From: Rhodanobacter fulvus Jip2 | Lineage (GTDB): Bacteria; Pseudomonadota; Gammaproteobacteria; Xanthomonadales; Rhodanobacteraceae | Direction of reading: 5' to 3' | Length of the DNA: 64,000 bases | NCBI RefSeq assembly: GCF_000264315.1 | Contig: NZ_AJXU01000029.1 | Span: 47,824-111,823 of the forward strand | Shown here: piece by piece, positions 16,581 to 25,226 of the stretch | Layout of the letters: each line of letters begins with the position of its first letter | Numbering within the stretch: position 1 is the stretch's first letter | Made by a program: the position numbers and the translations under genes | Notes under the pieces: model-generated | What the model was told of the DNA's origin: nothing | The model's database searches: none | Seen by the model: only the letters and a program-made list of their open reading frames with translations

Positions 16581-18422
16581 ATGGGTCTGTCGCTCACCCC
16601 CGACATGATCCTGGTGCTGGGTCTGGTGGGCTTCACCATGATCATGCTGGTGCTGGAGTGGATCCGCGCCGACATGGTGGCGCTGCTGGTGGTGGTGGTG
16701 ATCGGGTTGACCGGGCTGATCCCGGCCGACCGCGTGTTCAACGGCTTCGCCGGCAACGCGGTGATTGCGATCATCGCGATCATGATCATGGGCGAGGGGC
16801 TGGACCGCGCCGGCGTGCTCAACCTCACCGCCAACTTCGTGATGCGCATGGCGCGCGGGGCGGAGTCGCGCCTGGGCGTGGTGATCAATCTGGTGGCCAG
16901 CCTGTTCAGCGCGGTGATCCCCAGCCAGGCGCTGGCGGCGATCATGATCCCGGTCAGCAGCCGGTTGTCGGCGCGCACCGGCGTGCCGTTGTCGCGGTTG
17001 TTGCTGCCGATGGCGTTCTGCATCCTCACCGCCACCAACACCACGCTGATCGCGAACTCGCCGCTGATCGTGCTGAACGACCTGATCGCCAGCGCCAACG
17101 CCAACCTGCCGCCGGGCGCGCACACGATCCCCAAATTCGGCCTGTTCAGCGTGACCCCGATCGGCCTGGCGCTGGCGTTCGTGGGCGTGGGCTACTTCTA
17201 TTTCTTCGGCCGCAAGCTGCTGCCCGGGCACGAGGACGAGCGGCTGAAGGTGACGCCCGGGCGCACCGAGAGCTACTTCGCCGAGACTTACGGCATCGGC
17301 GGCGAGACGGCCGAGCTCACCGTTACCGCGGAAAGCCCGCTGGTGGGCATGAGCATCGGCGAGGCCGAGCAACTGCACGAGGCGCCGCTGATCCTGGCGA
17401 TCAAGAGCGGCAATGACGCGCGCATGGCGCCGCCGGCCGACCACGTGATCTGGGTGGGCTCGGTGCTGGGCGTGCTGGGCCCGCGCGAACAGCTCAACCA
17501 GTTCGCCAACAACCAGCTGTGCCGGCTGTCGCCGCGCATGCGCCAGTTGGGCGAGCTGTTCAACCCGACCCGCGCCGGCATTTCCGAAGTGGTGATTCCG
17601 CCGGTGTCGCGCTTCATCAAGCAGACCATCGGCGACCTGCGGCTGCGCAAGCGCTTCGGCATTTCGGTGCTGGCGGTGAACCGCGGCGACCAGGTATTTC
17701 GTGACGACGTGCGCGCGGTCACGCTGCGCGCCGGCGACACCGTGGTGCTGCACAGCAACTGGCGCGACCTGTCGCTGGCGGCCGAGGACAAGGACCTGGT
17801 CGTGGTCACCGACATCCCCAAGGATGAGCAGCGGCCCGGCAAGATCTGGCAGGCGGTCGGTTTTTTCGTGATGGCCAAGTGCCTGGCCCTGTTCACCAAC
17901 CTCGACCTCTCCGTGGCGATGATGACCGGCGCCATCGCGATGCTGTTGTCGGGCGTGCTGAACATGGACGAGGCGTACAAGGCGATCAACTGGAAGACGA
18001 TCTTCGTCACCGCCTGCCTGATCCCGCTGGGCTGGTCGATGGATTCCACCGGCACCGCCGCGTGGCTGGCGCAGCAGGTGCTGCATTACCTGGGCAGCGC
18101 CTCGCCGTATGTGCTGCAGATCGTGCTGGGCGTGTTGACGCTGCTGTTTTCGCAGGTGATGTCGAACGTGGGCGCCACCGTGATGATGGTGCCGATCGCC
18201 ATCAGCGTGGCGGTGGCCACCGGCGGCAACCCGTCGGCGTATGCGTTGATCGTGGCGGTGTCGTCATCCAACACCTTCCTGCTCAGCTCGGGCCATCCGG
18301 CGCTGATGATGGTGACCGGCCCGGGCGGCTATCGCAGCAAGGATTTCCTGCGCGTGGGCCTGCCGCTGACGGCGCTGGTGCTGCTGGTGACCATCGTGGC
18401 GATCAACCTGGTTTTCCGCTGA
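16581..18422 (+). CDS. SLC13/DASS-type anion transporter with TrkA_C (RCK_C) domains
   Basis: A 613-residue inner-membrane protein. The N-terminal half has several TM helices (LVLGLVGFTMIMLVLEW..., VIAIIAIMIMGEGLDRAGV) and the ion-binding-like loop ILTATNTTLIANSPLIV near residue 150. A soluble middle of about 180 residues contains two TrkA_C-like units (ESPLVGMSIGEAEQ... and KRFGISVLAVNRGDQ...). TM helices resume, ending with a second loop VSSSNTFLLSSGHPALMMV. This domain order matches the Na+/sulfate or dicarboxylate SLC13 group with RCK_C inserts. The substrate (sulfate, thiosulfate or organic acid) cannot be fixed. It is convergent with the Rieske gene (6-bp gap). Confidence 0.88.
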   Translation: MGLSLTPDMILVLGLVGFTMIMLVLEWIRADMVALLVVVVIGLTGLIPADRVFNGFAGNAVIAIIAIMIMGEGLDRAGVLNLTANFVMRMARGAESRLGVVINLVASLFSAVIPSQALAAIMIPVSSRLSARTGVPLSRLLLPMAFCILTATNTTLIANSPLIVLNDLIASANANLPPGAHTIPKFGLFSVTPIGLALAFVGVGYFYFFGRKLLPGHEDERLKVTPGRTESYFAETYGIGGETAELTVTAESPLVGMSIGEAEQLHEAPLILAIKSGNDARMAPPADHVIWVGSVLGVLGPREQLNQFANNQLCRLSPRMRQLGELFNPTRAGISEVVIPPVSRFIKQTIGDLRLRKRFGISVLAVNRGDQVFRDDVRAVTLRAGDTVVLHSNWRDLSLAAEDKDLVVVTDIPKDEQRPGKIWQAVGFFVMAKCLALFTNLDLSVAMMTGAIAMLLSGVLNMDEAYKAINWKTIFVTACLIPLGWSMDSTGTAAWLAQQVLHYLGSASPYVLQIVLGVLTLLFSQVMSNVGATVMMVPIAISVAVATGGNPSAYALIVAVSSSNTFLLSSGHPALMMVTGPGGYRSKDFLRVGLPLTALVLLVTIVAINLVFR

Positions 18423-18428
18423 GCGGTC

Positions 18429-18770
18429 TCAGGCCAGCCACACCTCGTCGCCCTCGACCCGCAACGTCACCGCACGCAGGCTTTCACCGCGGCAGGGGCC
18501 GGCCATGCACAGCCCGACCTGGCGCTGGAAGGTGGCACCATGGACGGCGCAGATCAGGGTGTCGTCCTTGAGCAGGAATTTGCCCGGCGCGTAGTCGAGG
18601 CGACGGCCGGCATGGGGGCACACATTGCGATAGCCGCGCACCTCTTCACCATCACGCAACAGGATCAGGCTTTGCTCGCCATCGGCCAGCAGCGCATCGA
18701 CGGCGGTCGCCCCGCCGTCGGGAATATCCTGCAGCCGGCACAGCGGCAAAACGGTGGTGATTGTGTCCAT
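18429..18770 (-). CDS. Rieske [2Fe-2S] ferredoxin-like protein
   Basis: A 113-residue soluble single-domain Rieske protein. The cluster ligands are in CPHAGRRLDY near residue 47 (C-x-H) and CAVHGATF near 66 (C-x2-H), followed by the GPCRGESL proline loop. It resembles NirD/small dioxygenase ferredoxin-type proteins, but no oxygenase or nitrite reductase gene is adjacent, so its electron partner is unknown. The start MDTITTVLPL at 18770 is preferred over the upstream in-frame codons. Confidence 0.88.
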   Translation of the reverse strand: MDTITTVLPLCRLQDIPDGGATAVDALLADGEQSLILLRDGEEVRGYRNVCPHAGRRLDYAPGKFLLKDDTLICAVHGATFQRQVGLCMAGPCRGESLRAVTLRVEGDEVWLA

Positions 18771-18848
18771 CGGCACTTGCCTCGGAGGCCGGTTGGCCCC
18801 ATGGTTACGCCCGCAAGTCATTGATTTTACCACACGGATTTTTAACAC

Positions 18849-19121
18849 ATGCACTTTTCACTCCCCTCCATGCGTCGCTCCCGCCACCCGCTGGCCCGCG
18901 CCCTGTCGCTGTTGCTGGGCGTGGCGTTGATCGGTTTGCTGCTGGTGTTCGGCTTGGTGGTGGCAGGGGTGCTGATGGTGGGCGGCATGGTGTTGCTGGC
19001 GTGGCGTTACTGGACGAACGGCCGCAAGCTGGCGCCGGGTTCAACCCCGCGCGCGCACCAGCCGGAAGTGCTGGAAGGCGAATTCGTGGTGCTGCACCAC
19101 CACCGGCCGGTGGCTCACTGA
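18849..19121 (+). CDS. Small membrane protein of unknown function
   Basis: A 90-residue protein with a basic N-terminus (MRRSRHPLAR), then a long hydrophobic stretch of about 32 residues that could be one long or two short TM helices, then a hydrophilic tail (NGRKLAPGS...) ending VVLHHHRPVAH. No family is recognised. The start may be 18849 or 18870. It is divergent from the Rieske gene (78-bp gap), which would hold both promoters. Confidence 0.6.
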   Translation: MHFSLPSMRRSRHPLARALSLLLGVALIGLLLVFGLVVAGVLMVGGMVLLAWRYWTNGRKLAPGSTPRAHQPEVLEGEFVVLHHHRPVAH

Positions 19122-19196
19122 GCCCACCCGCAAACGCGCAAAAGGGTGGCGAGAAGCGGATAATCCAGCGCCGTCTCCGGATAACCCCACCCCACC

Positions 19197-20108
19197 ATGT
19201 CCGACCTTTCGACCTGCGCCGCGGCTGAATCGCCGCGCTCCCTGGCCGATCCCCGCGTACTGATCCCGCTGGCGCTGTTCGCGCTGTTCGTGATCTGGGG
19301 GTCGACCTACCTGGGCATCCACTTCGCGCTGGAAAGCTACCCGCCGTTCCTGCTGGCCGGCGTGCGCTTCCTGTGTGCCGGCGTGGTCATGTACGGCTTC
19401 CTGCGACTGCGCGGCATGGCCGCACCCACGCTCCCGCAATGGCGCAACGCGGCGTTCACCGGCCTGTTGCTGCTGGGTATGGGCAACGGGCTGGTGTGCT
19501 TTGCCGAAGAACGGGTCAGCTCGGGCATCGCCGCCGTCTCGGTGGCCAGCATGCCGTTGTTTGCGGCGCTGTTTTCCGGCATGTACGGGCAGTGGCCCAA
19601 CCGGCGCGAAACCATTGGCCTGGCGATCGGTTTCGCCGGCGTGATCGTGCTGAACCTGGGCAGCAGCCTGTCGGGCTCGCCGGTGGGCGCGCTGGCCTTG
19701 CTGGTGGCGGCCGCCTGCTGGGCGTTCGGCTCGGTCTGGAGCCGTGGTCGCGACATGCCGCCGGGCCCGATGAACACCGCCGCGCAGATGCTCTGCGCCA
19801 GCGTTGCGCTGCTGGTGGTCGGCTACGCCAGCGGCGAGCACCTGCCCGCGAACCCCACCCTGCACGCGACACTGGCGCTGGCGTATCTGGCGGTGTTCGG
19901 TTCGATCATCGCGTTCAGTGCCTACCTCTACGTGCTCAAGCACGCGCGCCCTGCCCTGGCCACCAGCTACGCCTACGTGAACCCGCCGGTGGCGGTGTTG
20001 TTCGGCGTGCTGCTGGCCGGCGAGCATGTGGGGCCGTACGACCTGGCCGGCATGGCGATCATCCTGGTCGGCGTGGTGGCGATCACGCTGGCGAAGCAGA
20101 AGCGGTAG
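19197..20108 (+). CDS. yedA: EamA-family drug/metabolite exporter, YedA type
   Basis: A 303-residue inner-membrane protein with ten TM helices in two EamA repeats. The first repeat has VIWGSTYLGIHFALESYPPF, typical of YedA-like exporters. The second begins around ALALLVAAACWAFGSVWSR near residue 165 and ends LAGMAIILVGVVAITLAKQKR. Substrate unknown; homologues export amino acids or xenobiotics. It follows the small membrane protein by 75 bp and is followed by a palindrome block. Confidence 0.85.
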   Translation: MSDLSTCAAAESPRSLADPRVLIPLALFALFVIWGSTYLGIHFALESYPPFLLAGVRFLCAGVVMYGFLRLRGMAAPTLPQWRNAAFTGLLLLGMGNGLVCFAEERVSSGIAAVSVASMPLFAALFSGMYGQWPNRRETIGLAIGFAGVIVLNLGSSLSGSPVGALALLVAAACWAFGSVWSRGRDMPPGPMNTAAQMLCASVALLVVGYASGEHLPANPTLHATLALAYLAVFGSIIAFSAYLYVLKHARPALATSYAYVNPPVAVLFGVLLAGEHVGPYDLAGMAIILVGVVAITLAKQKR

Positions 20109-20117
20109 CCTCGCTGC

Positions 20118-20226
20118 TTGCTCCCTCCCCTGCAAAGCAGGGGAGGGTTGGGGAGGGGGCGCTCTTGATCTTCACGTCAAAAGCGTTCCCCCCTCCCAAC
20201 CTCCCCCTGCAAGCAGGGGGAGGGGC
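20118..20226. repeat. Opposed pair of CTCCCTCCCC/CCTCCCCCTGC palindromes
   Basis: The hairpin CTCCCTCCCCTGC...GCAGGGGAGGG with tail TTGGGGAGGGGGCGCTCTTGATC is followed by a 20-nt spacer. The opposed hairpin CCCCTCCCAACCTCCCCCTGC/GCAGGGGGAGGGG comes next. The arrangement is nearly the same as at 24272-24381. Confidence 0.85.
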
Positions 20227-20286
20227 GAACGGAACGCCGCCGTTGGCGGCGTTGGCGCTGTTTCATTAGAGCGGGGGGTGCGCAGC

Positions 20287-21699
20287 ATGAACACACGGCA
20301 AGAAGGATGGATGGCCCGCGCGGCCCTGCGCAGCGCCGCGTGGGCGGAACGCTGGTTTCCCGATGCCTGGGTGTTTGCCGCATTGGGCGTGGTCGTGGTG
20401 GCGCTGGCGGCTTTCGCCTTCGGTGCCACGCCGACGGCTACCGTCAACGCATTCGGCAGCGGCTTCTGGAGCCTGATCCCGTTCACCATGCAGATGGCCT
20501 TCGTGGTGATCGGCGGTTACGTGCTGGCCACCGCGCCGGTGGTAGCGCGCTTCATCGACGTGCTGGCGCGGGCGCCGCGCAGCGGGCGCGGCGCGATCGT
20601 CTACATCGCCCTGGTCAGCATGCTGGCGTCACTGCTTTCCTGGGGCTTCTCGCTGGTGTTCGGCGGGCTGCTGGTACGTGCGCTGGCACGTCGCACCGAT
20701 CTGCACATGGATTACCGTGCCGCCGGCGCGGCGGCATATCTGGGCCTGGGCGCGATCTGGGCGATGGGTCTTTCGTCGTCGGCGGCGCAATTGCAGGCAA
20801 ACCCGGCCAGCATGCCGCCGGGGCTGCTGGCGATCACCGGCGTGCTGCCTTTCAGCCAGACGATTTTCCTGTGGCAGTCGATCGTGCTGACCGCGGTGCT
20901 GATCGTGGTGTCGCTGCTGGTGTGCTGGTTCACCGCGCCGTCGGATGCGAACGCACGCACCTCGAACGACTTCGACATCGGCGAAAGCTCCACCCCGCCG
21001 CTGCCACCGCGCACACGCCCCGGCGAATGGCTGGAATACAGCCCGCTGCTTTCGCTGGCGATCGGTCTGCTGGGGTTGGGCTGGCTGGGCCACGAGTTCG
21101 CCAGCAAGCCGGCCGTCACCGCGATCGCCAACCTCAACACCTACAACTTCCTGTTCCTCACCCTGGGCATCCTGCTGCACTGGCGGCCGCGCAGTTTTCT
21201 CGACGCCGTGCATCGCGCCGTGCCCAGCACCGCCGGCGTGCTGATCCAGTTTCCGCTGTACGGCGGCATCGCCGCCCTGCTCACCCACGTGCCCGGCGCC
21301 GATGGCGCGACGCTGGCGCACCGGTTGTCGAACCTGTTCGTGCACATCGCCGGGCAGGAAAGCTTTCCCGCGGTGATGGGTGCGTACTCGGCGATCCTGG
21401 GCTTCTTCGTGCCGTCCGGCGGCGGCAAGTGGCTGGTCGAGGCGCCGTACGTGATGCAGGCGGCGAATGACCTGCACGTGCACCTGGGCTGGGCGGTGCA
21501 GGTGTACAACGCGGCCGAGGCGCTGCCCAACCTGATCAACCCGTTCTGGATGCTGCCGCTGCTGGGCGTGCTGGGGCTGAAGGCGCGCGACGTGGTCGGC
21601 TACACCTTCGTGCAGCTGGTGGTGCACGTGCCGCTGGTGCTGGGCATGCTGTGGCTGCTGGGCATGACACTGGACTACGTGCCGCCGGTGATGCCCTGA
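20287..21699 (+). CDS. atoE: Short-chain fatty acid transporter, AtoE family
   Basis: A 470-residue polytopic inner-membrane protein. N-terminal AAWAERWFPDAWVFAALGVVVV, the conserved GFWSLIPFTMQM near residue 60, LGLGAIWAMGLSSSAAQLQ near 155, and the C-terminal block with GFFVPSGGGKWLVEAPYV near 378 identify the AtoE/TIGR00366 family. Family knowledge: E. coli AtoE imports short-chain fatty acids such as acetoacetate and butyrate. No ato catabolic genes are adjacent, so the symbol is by family only. ATG 20287 gives the family-length protein; upstream frame sequence translates the palindromes. Confidence 0.85.
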   Translation: MNTRQEGWMARAALRSAAWAERWFPDAWVFAALGVVVVALAAFAFGATPTATVNAFGSGFWSLIPFTMQMAFVVIGGYVLATAPVVARFIDVLARAPRSGRGAIVYIALVSMLASLLSWGFSLVFGGLLVRALARRTDLHMDYRAAGAAAYLGLGAIWAMGLSSSAAQLQANPASMPPGLLAITGVLPFSQTIFLWQSIVLTAVLIVVSLLVCWFTAPSDANARTSNDFDIGESSTPPLPPRTRPGEWLEYSPLLSLAIGLLGLGWLGHEFASKPAVTAIANLNTYNFLFLTLGILLHWRPRSFLDAVHRAVPSTAGVLIQFPLYGGIAALLTHVPGADGATLAHRLSNLFVHIAGQESFPAVMGAYSAILGFFVPSGGGKWLVEAPYVMQAANDLHVHLGWAVQVYNAAEALPNLINPFWMLPLLGVLGLKARDVVGYTFVQLVVHVPLVLGMLWLLGMTLDYVPPVMP

Positions 21700-21705
21700 A
21701 ACACG

Positions 21706-21734
21706 CACGGGAACGCACAGCGTGCGTTCCCGTG
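21706..21734. terminator. Bidirectional terminator hairpin between convergent genes
   Basis: A perfect 13-bp stem CACGGGAACGCAC/GTGCGTTCCCGTG with a 3-nt AGC loop between the atoE stop and the convergent permease stop. There is no long T-tract, so strength is uncertain. Confidence 0.65.
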
Positions 21735-21741
21735 GATCGTT

Positions 21742-23064
21742 CTACAGCTCCCGCAACGCCGTGGTCACCGGCAGCCGGGCGGCGCGAACGGCGGGGAACA
21801 GGCCGCCGACGAAACCGATCGCCATCGCCCACTTGATGCCCAGCCACAGCAGCTCCGGCGACACCTTGAACTGGAACACCACCTGGCTGAAGTTGGCGCC
21901 CAGGGTGGAGGCGGTGTAGCCGTTGAAGATCAGCCAGCTGATCAACCCGCCGAGCACACCGCCGAGCAGCGCCAGCAACATGGTTTCCATCAGCACCGAG
22001 ACCACCACCGGCAGGCCGCGGAAACCGATCGCGCGCAGCGTGGCGATTTCGCGCGCACGCGAGGCGATCGCGGCGAACATGGTGTTGAGCGCGCCGAAGA
22101 TCGCGCCGATCGCCATGATCACGCCCACGGTGATGCCGACGATGCGGATCACCTTGGTGAGGCTCTCGGACTGCTTGCTGAAGTACTCGCGAGTGGTGCT
22201 GACATCGACCTTCAGGCGCGGGTCGCTGGACAGCGCGGCCTTGAACGTGTCGAACGCCTGCGGCGAGGTCAGCCGCACGGTCACCGATTGCGCGCTGCTG
22301 CCGCGGCGATAGGCCGAGGCCACCGTCTGCGCGTCGCCCCACAGCTCCGAGTCGTGCGAATCGCCCGACGCGAACTCGCCCACGATGGACCACTCCTGCC
22401 CGGCCAGCCGCAGCCGGCTGCCCACGTCCAGCCCGGCGAACTGGCGCATCGCGCCCTGGCCCACCACCAGCTCGCGCAGGCCGGGCTTGAAGCGGCGGCC
22501 CTGCACGATCTTCACGTTGGGCCGCAAGGTCCACGCTTCGTCGCCCACGCCGCGGATCGGCACGTTCGCCTCGACGCTGGCGTCGCTGCGCTTGGGCAGG
22601 TTGGCGACTACCGACTGTTCGGCCGATGCCACCGGCTTGCCGTCGGCGCTGCGCGCCACGCCCGGCGCCTGGAGAATGACGTTGATGCTGTCGCGGTCGA
22701 GCACGGAGTTCAGCTCCGCGTTGGAGCCGCCGCGCAACACGATCGCGGTGTCGTCCGAGCCGGTCTGCTGCAAGGTGCTCTGGAAACCCTCGCCCATCGC
22801 CAACATCGCCACCAGCACGCCGACCACGCCGGCGATGCCGACCACCACCACCAGCGAGGCGCCGATGCGCTGGCGCAGGCTGCTGATGCCCACGCTTGTG
22901 ATCGATAGCGTTTGCCGACCACGCCGGGTCAGCACCAGCCACAGCGCCAGCACCACCACCAGCGCCAGCACGGCGGTCCACGGCAGGCGCGACCAGATGA
23001 GCAGGCCCGCGATCACGATGACGACCAGGCCCAGGCCGCGCAGGAACGACTTGAATGTGCGCAT
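21742..23064 (-). CDS. ABC transporter permease, MacB/FtsX type (second permease)
   Basis: A 440-residue inner-membrane protein. Two N-terminal hydrophobic segments (VVIVIAGLLIW, VLALVVVLALWLVL) are followed by a MacB-type periplasmic core domain and a C-terminal FtsX block of TM helices (TVGVIMAIGAIFGALNTMFA, ASRAREIATLRAIGF, LMETMLLALLGGVLGGL). Start ATG 23064 has GAGGAGA upstream. The first permease gene ends 12 bp before. The extra N-terminal TM is unusual relative to canonical MacB. Together with the ATPase and adaptor it forms a tripartite-type exporter; the substrate is unknown. Confidence 0.88.
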   Translation of the reverse strand: MRTFKSFLRGLGLVVIVIAGLLIWSRLPWTAVLALVVVLALWLVLTRRGRQTLSITSVGISSLRQRIGASLVVVVGIAGVVGVLVAMLAMGEGFQSTLQQTGSDDTAIVLRGGSNAELNSVLDRDSINVILQAPGVARSADGKPVASAEQSVVANLPKRSDASVEANVPIRGVGDEAWTLRPNVKIVQGRRFKPGLRELVVGQGAMRQFAGLDVGSRLRLAGQEWSIVGEFASGDSHDSELWGDAQTVASAYRRGSSAQSVTVRLTSPQAFDTFKAALSSDPRLKVDVSTTREYFSKQSESLTKVIRIVGITVGVIMAIGAIFGALNTMFAAIASRAREIATLRAIGFRGLPVVVSVLMETMLLALLGGVLGGLISWLIFNGYTASTLGANFSQVVFQFKVSPELLWLGIKWAMAIGFVGGLFPAVRAARLPVTTALREL

Positions 23065-23076
23065 ATCCGATTCTCC

Positions 23077-24240
23077 TCAGCGACCGGCCAGTGCATCGAC
23101 GATGTTCAACCGCATCGCGCGCCACGCCGGCAACGCGCCCACCACCAGCCCGATCAGCACCATCAGCCCCACGCCCATCGCCCAGCTGCCGGCACCCACC
23201 GGCGGCAGGTTGATCATGCCGCCGCTGCCCTTGCCGATGGCAGGCGCCAGCACGGCGGCCAGACCCAGCCCGATCACGCCGCCGATCAGCAACAGCAGCA
23301 CCGATTCGGCCAGCACCAGCGCCAGCACGCTGCGGCTGGAGAAACCGATCGTCTTCAGCACCGCCAGCTCCGACGTGCGTTCGCGCACCGCCTGCGCCAT
23401 GGTGTTGGCGGTCAGCAGGATCAGGGTGAAGAACACCGCGCCCATGATCGAGCCCACGATCAGGCCGATGTCGCCCAGCTGCTTGGCGAACGAGGCGCTG
23501 AAGGCCTGCTCGGTCTGGGTCTTGGTTTCATGGTCGGAGTTGGCCGACAGCGCGTCGATCGCATGCGCCACGCGGTCGCCCAGCGCCGGGTCGGTGAGCC
23601 GGTCGACGTACCAGCCGACCGTGCCGTTGCCGAACGCATTGGCTTCGTCGAAATATTTCCAGTGCAGCATGAACAACTGGTCGAGCCCGTTGGCCGCATC
23701 CTTGTCCACCGTGTAGATGCCCTCGATGTCGAAGGTCCAGGTCTTGGAGCCGTTTTTCAGCGGGAAGATGGTCGACTGCAGCGGGATCTTGTCGCCCACC
23801 TTCCAGCCGTATTTCTGCGCCAGCTTGTCGCCGATCACCGCACCGGTGCGGTTGCCGTCGAAGGCCTTGCGCTGCTCGGCCGACAGGTGGATCTCCGGAT
23901 ACAGGTCGAGGTAGTTCGGGCTCACCGCGTAGCTGAAAACGAAGTTCTTCGGATCCTGGTAGATGCCGCCGAACCAGTTCGCGTGGCCCACGTCGCGCAC
24001 GCCCGGGATCGTGGCGATGCGCGCGCCCAGCGATTCGGGCAAGGGCTGGATGATCGAATACCGCGACGAGGTGACCAGCCGGTCCACGCCGACGATGCCC
24101 TGGCTGCCCGAGTCGAACGCGGTGCGTACCGCGTCGAGCATGCCGAACAGCAGGAACGCGGCGATGATCGACACCAGGGTCAGCACGGTGCGGGTCTTGC
24201 GCCGGAACAGCGCCGCCCAGATGAGGTGCAGGTATTTCAT
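23077..24240 (-). CDS. ABC transporter permease, MacB/FtsX type (first permease)
   Basis: A 387-residue inner-membrane protein. The N-terminal TM is in MKYLHLIWAALFRRKTRTVLTLVSIIAAFLLFG. A periplasmic MacB-like core domain follows, then three C-terminal TM helices of the FtsX domain starting near residue 270 (IGLIVGSIMGAVFFTLILLTANTMAQ, RERTSELAVLKTIGFSS). Fourth gene from the operon's 3' end is the adaptor at 25227-26462; the ATPase gene lies between. A 110-bp palindrome block separates this gene from the ATPase gene. Confidence 0.88.
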   Translation of the reverse strand: MKYLHLIWAALFRRKTRTVLTLVSIIAAFLLFGMLDAVRTAFDSGSQGIVGVDRLVTSSRYSIIQPLPESLGARIATIPGVRDVGHANWFGGIYQDPKNFVFSYAVSPNYLDLYPEIHLSAEQRKAFDGNRTGAVIGDKLAQKYGWKVGDKIPLQSTIFPLKNGSKTWTFDIEGIYTVDKDAANGLDQLFMLHWKYFDEANAFGNGTVGWYVDRLTDPALGDRVAHAIDALSANSDHETKTQTEQAFSASFAKQLGDIGLIVGSIMGAVFFTLILLTANTMAQAVRERTSELAVLKTIGFSSRSVLALVLAESVLLLLIGGVIGLGLAAVLAPAIGKGSGGMINLPPVGAGSWAMGVGLMVLIGLVVGALPAWRAMRLNIVDALAGR

Positions 24241-24271
24241 GAGAGGACCCTCTGCGAATCAAGGGATGCTG

Positions 24272-24381
24272 TGCTCCCTCCCCTGCTTGCGGGGGAGGGC
24301 TGGGGAGGGGTCGGCTCTTGATCTTGTTCGCCCGCCCAAGCCACCCCCTCCCAGCCTCCCCCTGCGCGCAGGGGGAGGAAC
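24272..24381. repeat. Opposed pair of palindromes inside the ABC exporter operon
   Basis: Same composite as 20118-20226: CTCCCTCCCCTGC/GCGGGGGAGGG with tail CTGGGGAGGGGTCGGCTCTTGATC, spacer, then CCCCCTCCCAGCCTCCCCCTGC/GCAGGGGGAGG. It lies between the ATPase and permease genes, so it probably affects relative expression within one transcript. Confidence 0.85.
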
Positions 24382-24418
24382 AGAGCGCGATGTTGGCGGG
24401 ACAACGCAGCGGCACCCA

Positions 24419-25108
24419 TCACGCAAACGCGCCTTGCTCGACCAGCGCGCCCTTGTCCAGATGCAGCGTGTGGCTGGCGTATTCCGCCGCCTTGGGATCG
24501 TGGGTGACCATCACGATGGTCTTGCCGTGGTCGCGATTGAGCTGCTGCAGCAGGCCCAGCACATCCTCGGCGGACTGGCGGTCCAGGTCGCCGGTGGGCT
24601 CGTCGCAGACCAGCAGCGCCGGGTCGGAGACGATGGCGCGGGCGATCGCCACGCGCTGCTGCTGGCCGCCTGAAAGCTCGCTGGGCTTGTGGCTGGCGCG
24701 ATCGGCCAGGCCCACCAGTTGCAGCGCGATGGACGCGTTTTTCTTGCGCTGCGCCGCTGACAGTTTCGTCAGCAGCAGTGGCAGCTCCACGTTGCGCTGT
24801 GCCGACAGCATCGGCATCAGGTTGTAGAACTGGAAGATGAAACCGACATTCGACGCGCGCCATTTCGCCAGCGCGCCGCCACCGAGCTGGTCGATGCGCT
24901 GGCCACCCACGCTGATACTGCCGGCGCTGGGTGCGTCGAGGCCGCCGATCAGGTTGAGCAAGGTGGTCTTGCCCGAGCCGGAGGGGCCCATCAGCGCCAG
25001 GAAATCGCCTTCGGCGATGGTCAGGTCGACGTGGTGCAGCACTTCGACTTTCTGTTTGCCGCGGGTGTAGCTCTTGGCGAGATTCTGGATATCGATCAGT
25101 GTGGCCAT
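24419..25108 (-). CDS. ABC transporter ATP-binding protein, MacB/LolD type
   Basis: A 229-residue ATPase subunit. Walker [12 protein letters not shown] near residue 43, Q-loop, signature [15 protein letters not shown] near 146, Walker [13 protein letters not shown] near 166 and switch His VTHD near 200 are all intact. The sequence belongs to the LolD/MacB ATPase group that powers FtsX-type permeases. Start ATG 25108 ([14 protein letters not shown]) is the family start; upstream in-frame residues translate a REP-like palindrome. It lies between adaptor and permease genes in one operon. Confidence 0.93.
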   Translation of the reverse strand: MATLIDIQNLAKSYTRGKQKVEVLHHVDLTIAEGDFLALMGPSGSGKTTLLNLIGGLDAPSAGSISVGGQRIDQLGGGALAKWRASNVGFIFQFYNLMPMLSAQRNVELPLLLTKLSAAQRKKNASIALQLVGLADRASHKPSELSGGQQQRVAIARAIVSDPALLVCDEPTGDLDRQSAEDVLGLLQQLNRDHGKTIVMVTHDPKAAEYASHTLHLDKGALVEQGAFA

Positions 25109-25136
25109 GGCTTTCTCCGACGATGTGCTGGCGTTT

Positions 25137-25213
25137 GTGGGAGCGACTTCAGTCGCGATGCTTCTGCTTCTGGAAGCCCCGGGGAAGAGCATCGCGGCTG
25201 AAGCCGCTCCCAC
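25137..25213. repeat. REP-like palindrome, GGGAGCGACTTCAGTCGC family
   Basis: Outer arms GTGGGAGCGACTTCAGTCGCGATGC and GCATCGCGGCTGAAGCCGCTCCCAC, with a variable centre. It lies between the adaptor stop and the ATPase start. Confidence 0.85.
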
Positions 25214-25226
25214 CGGGATATGAAAT

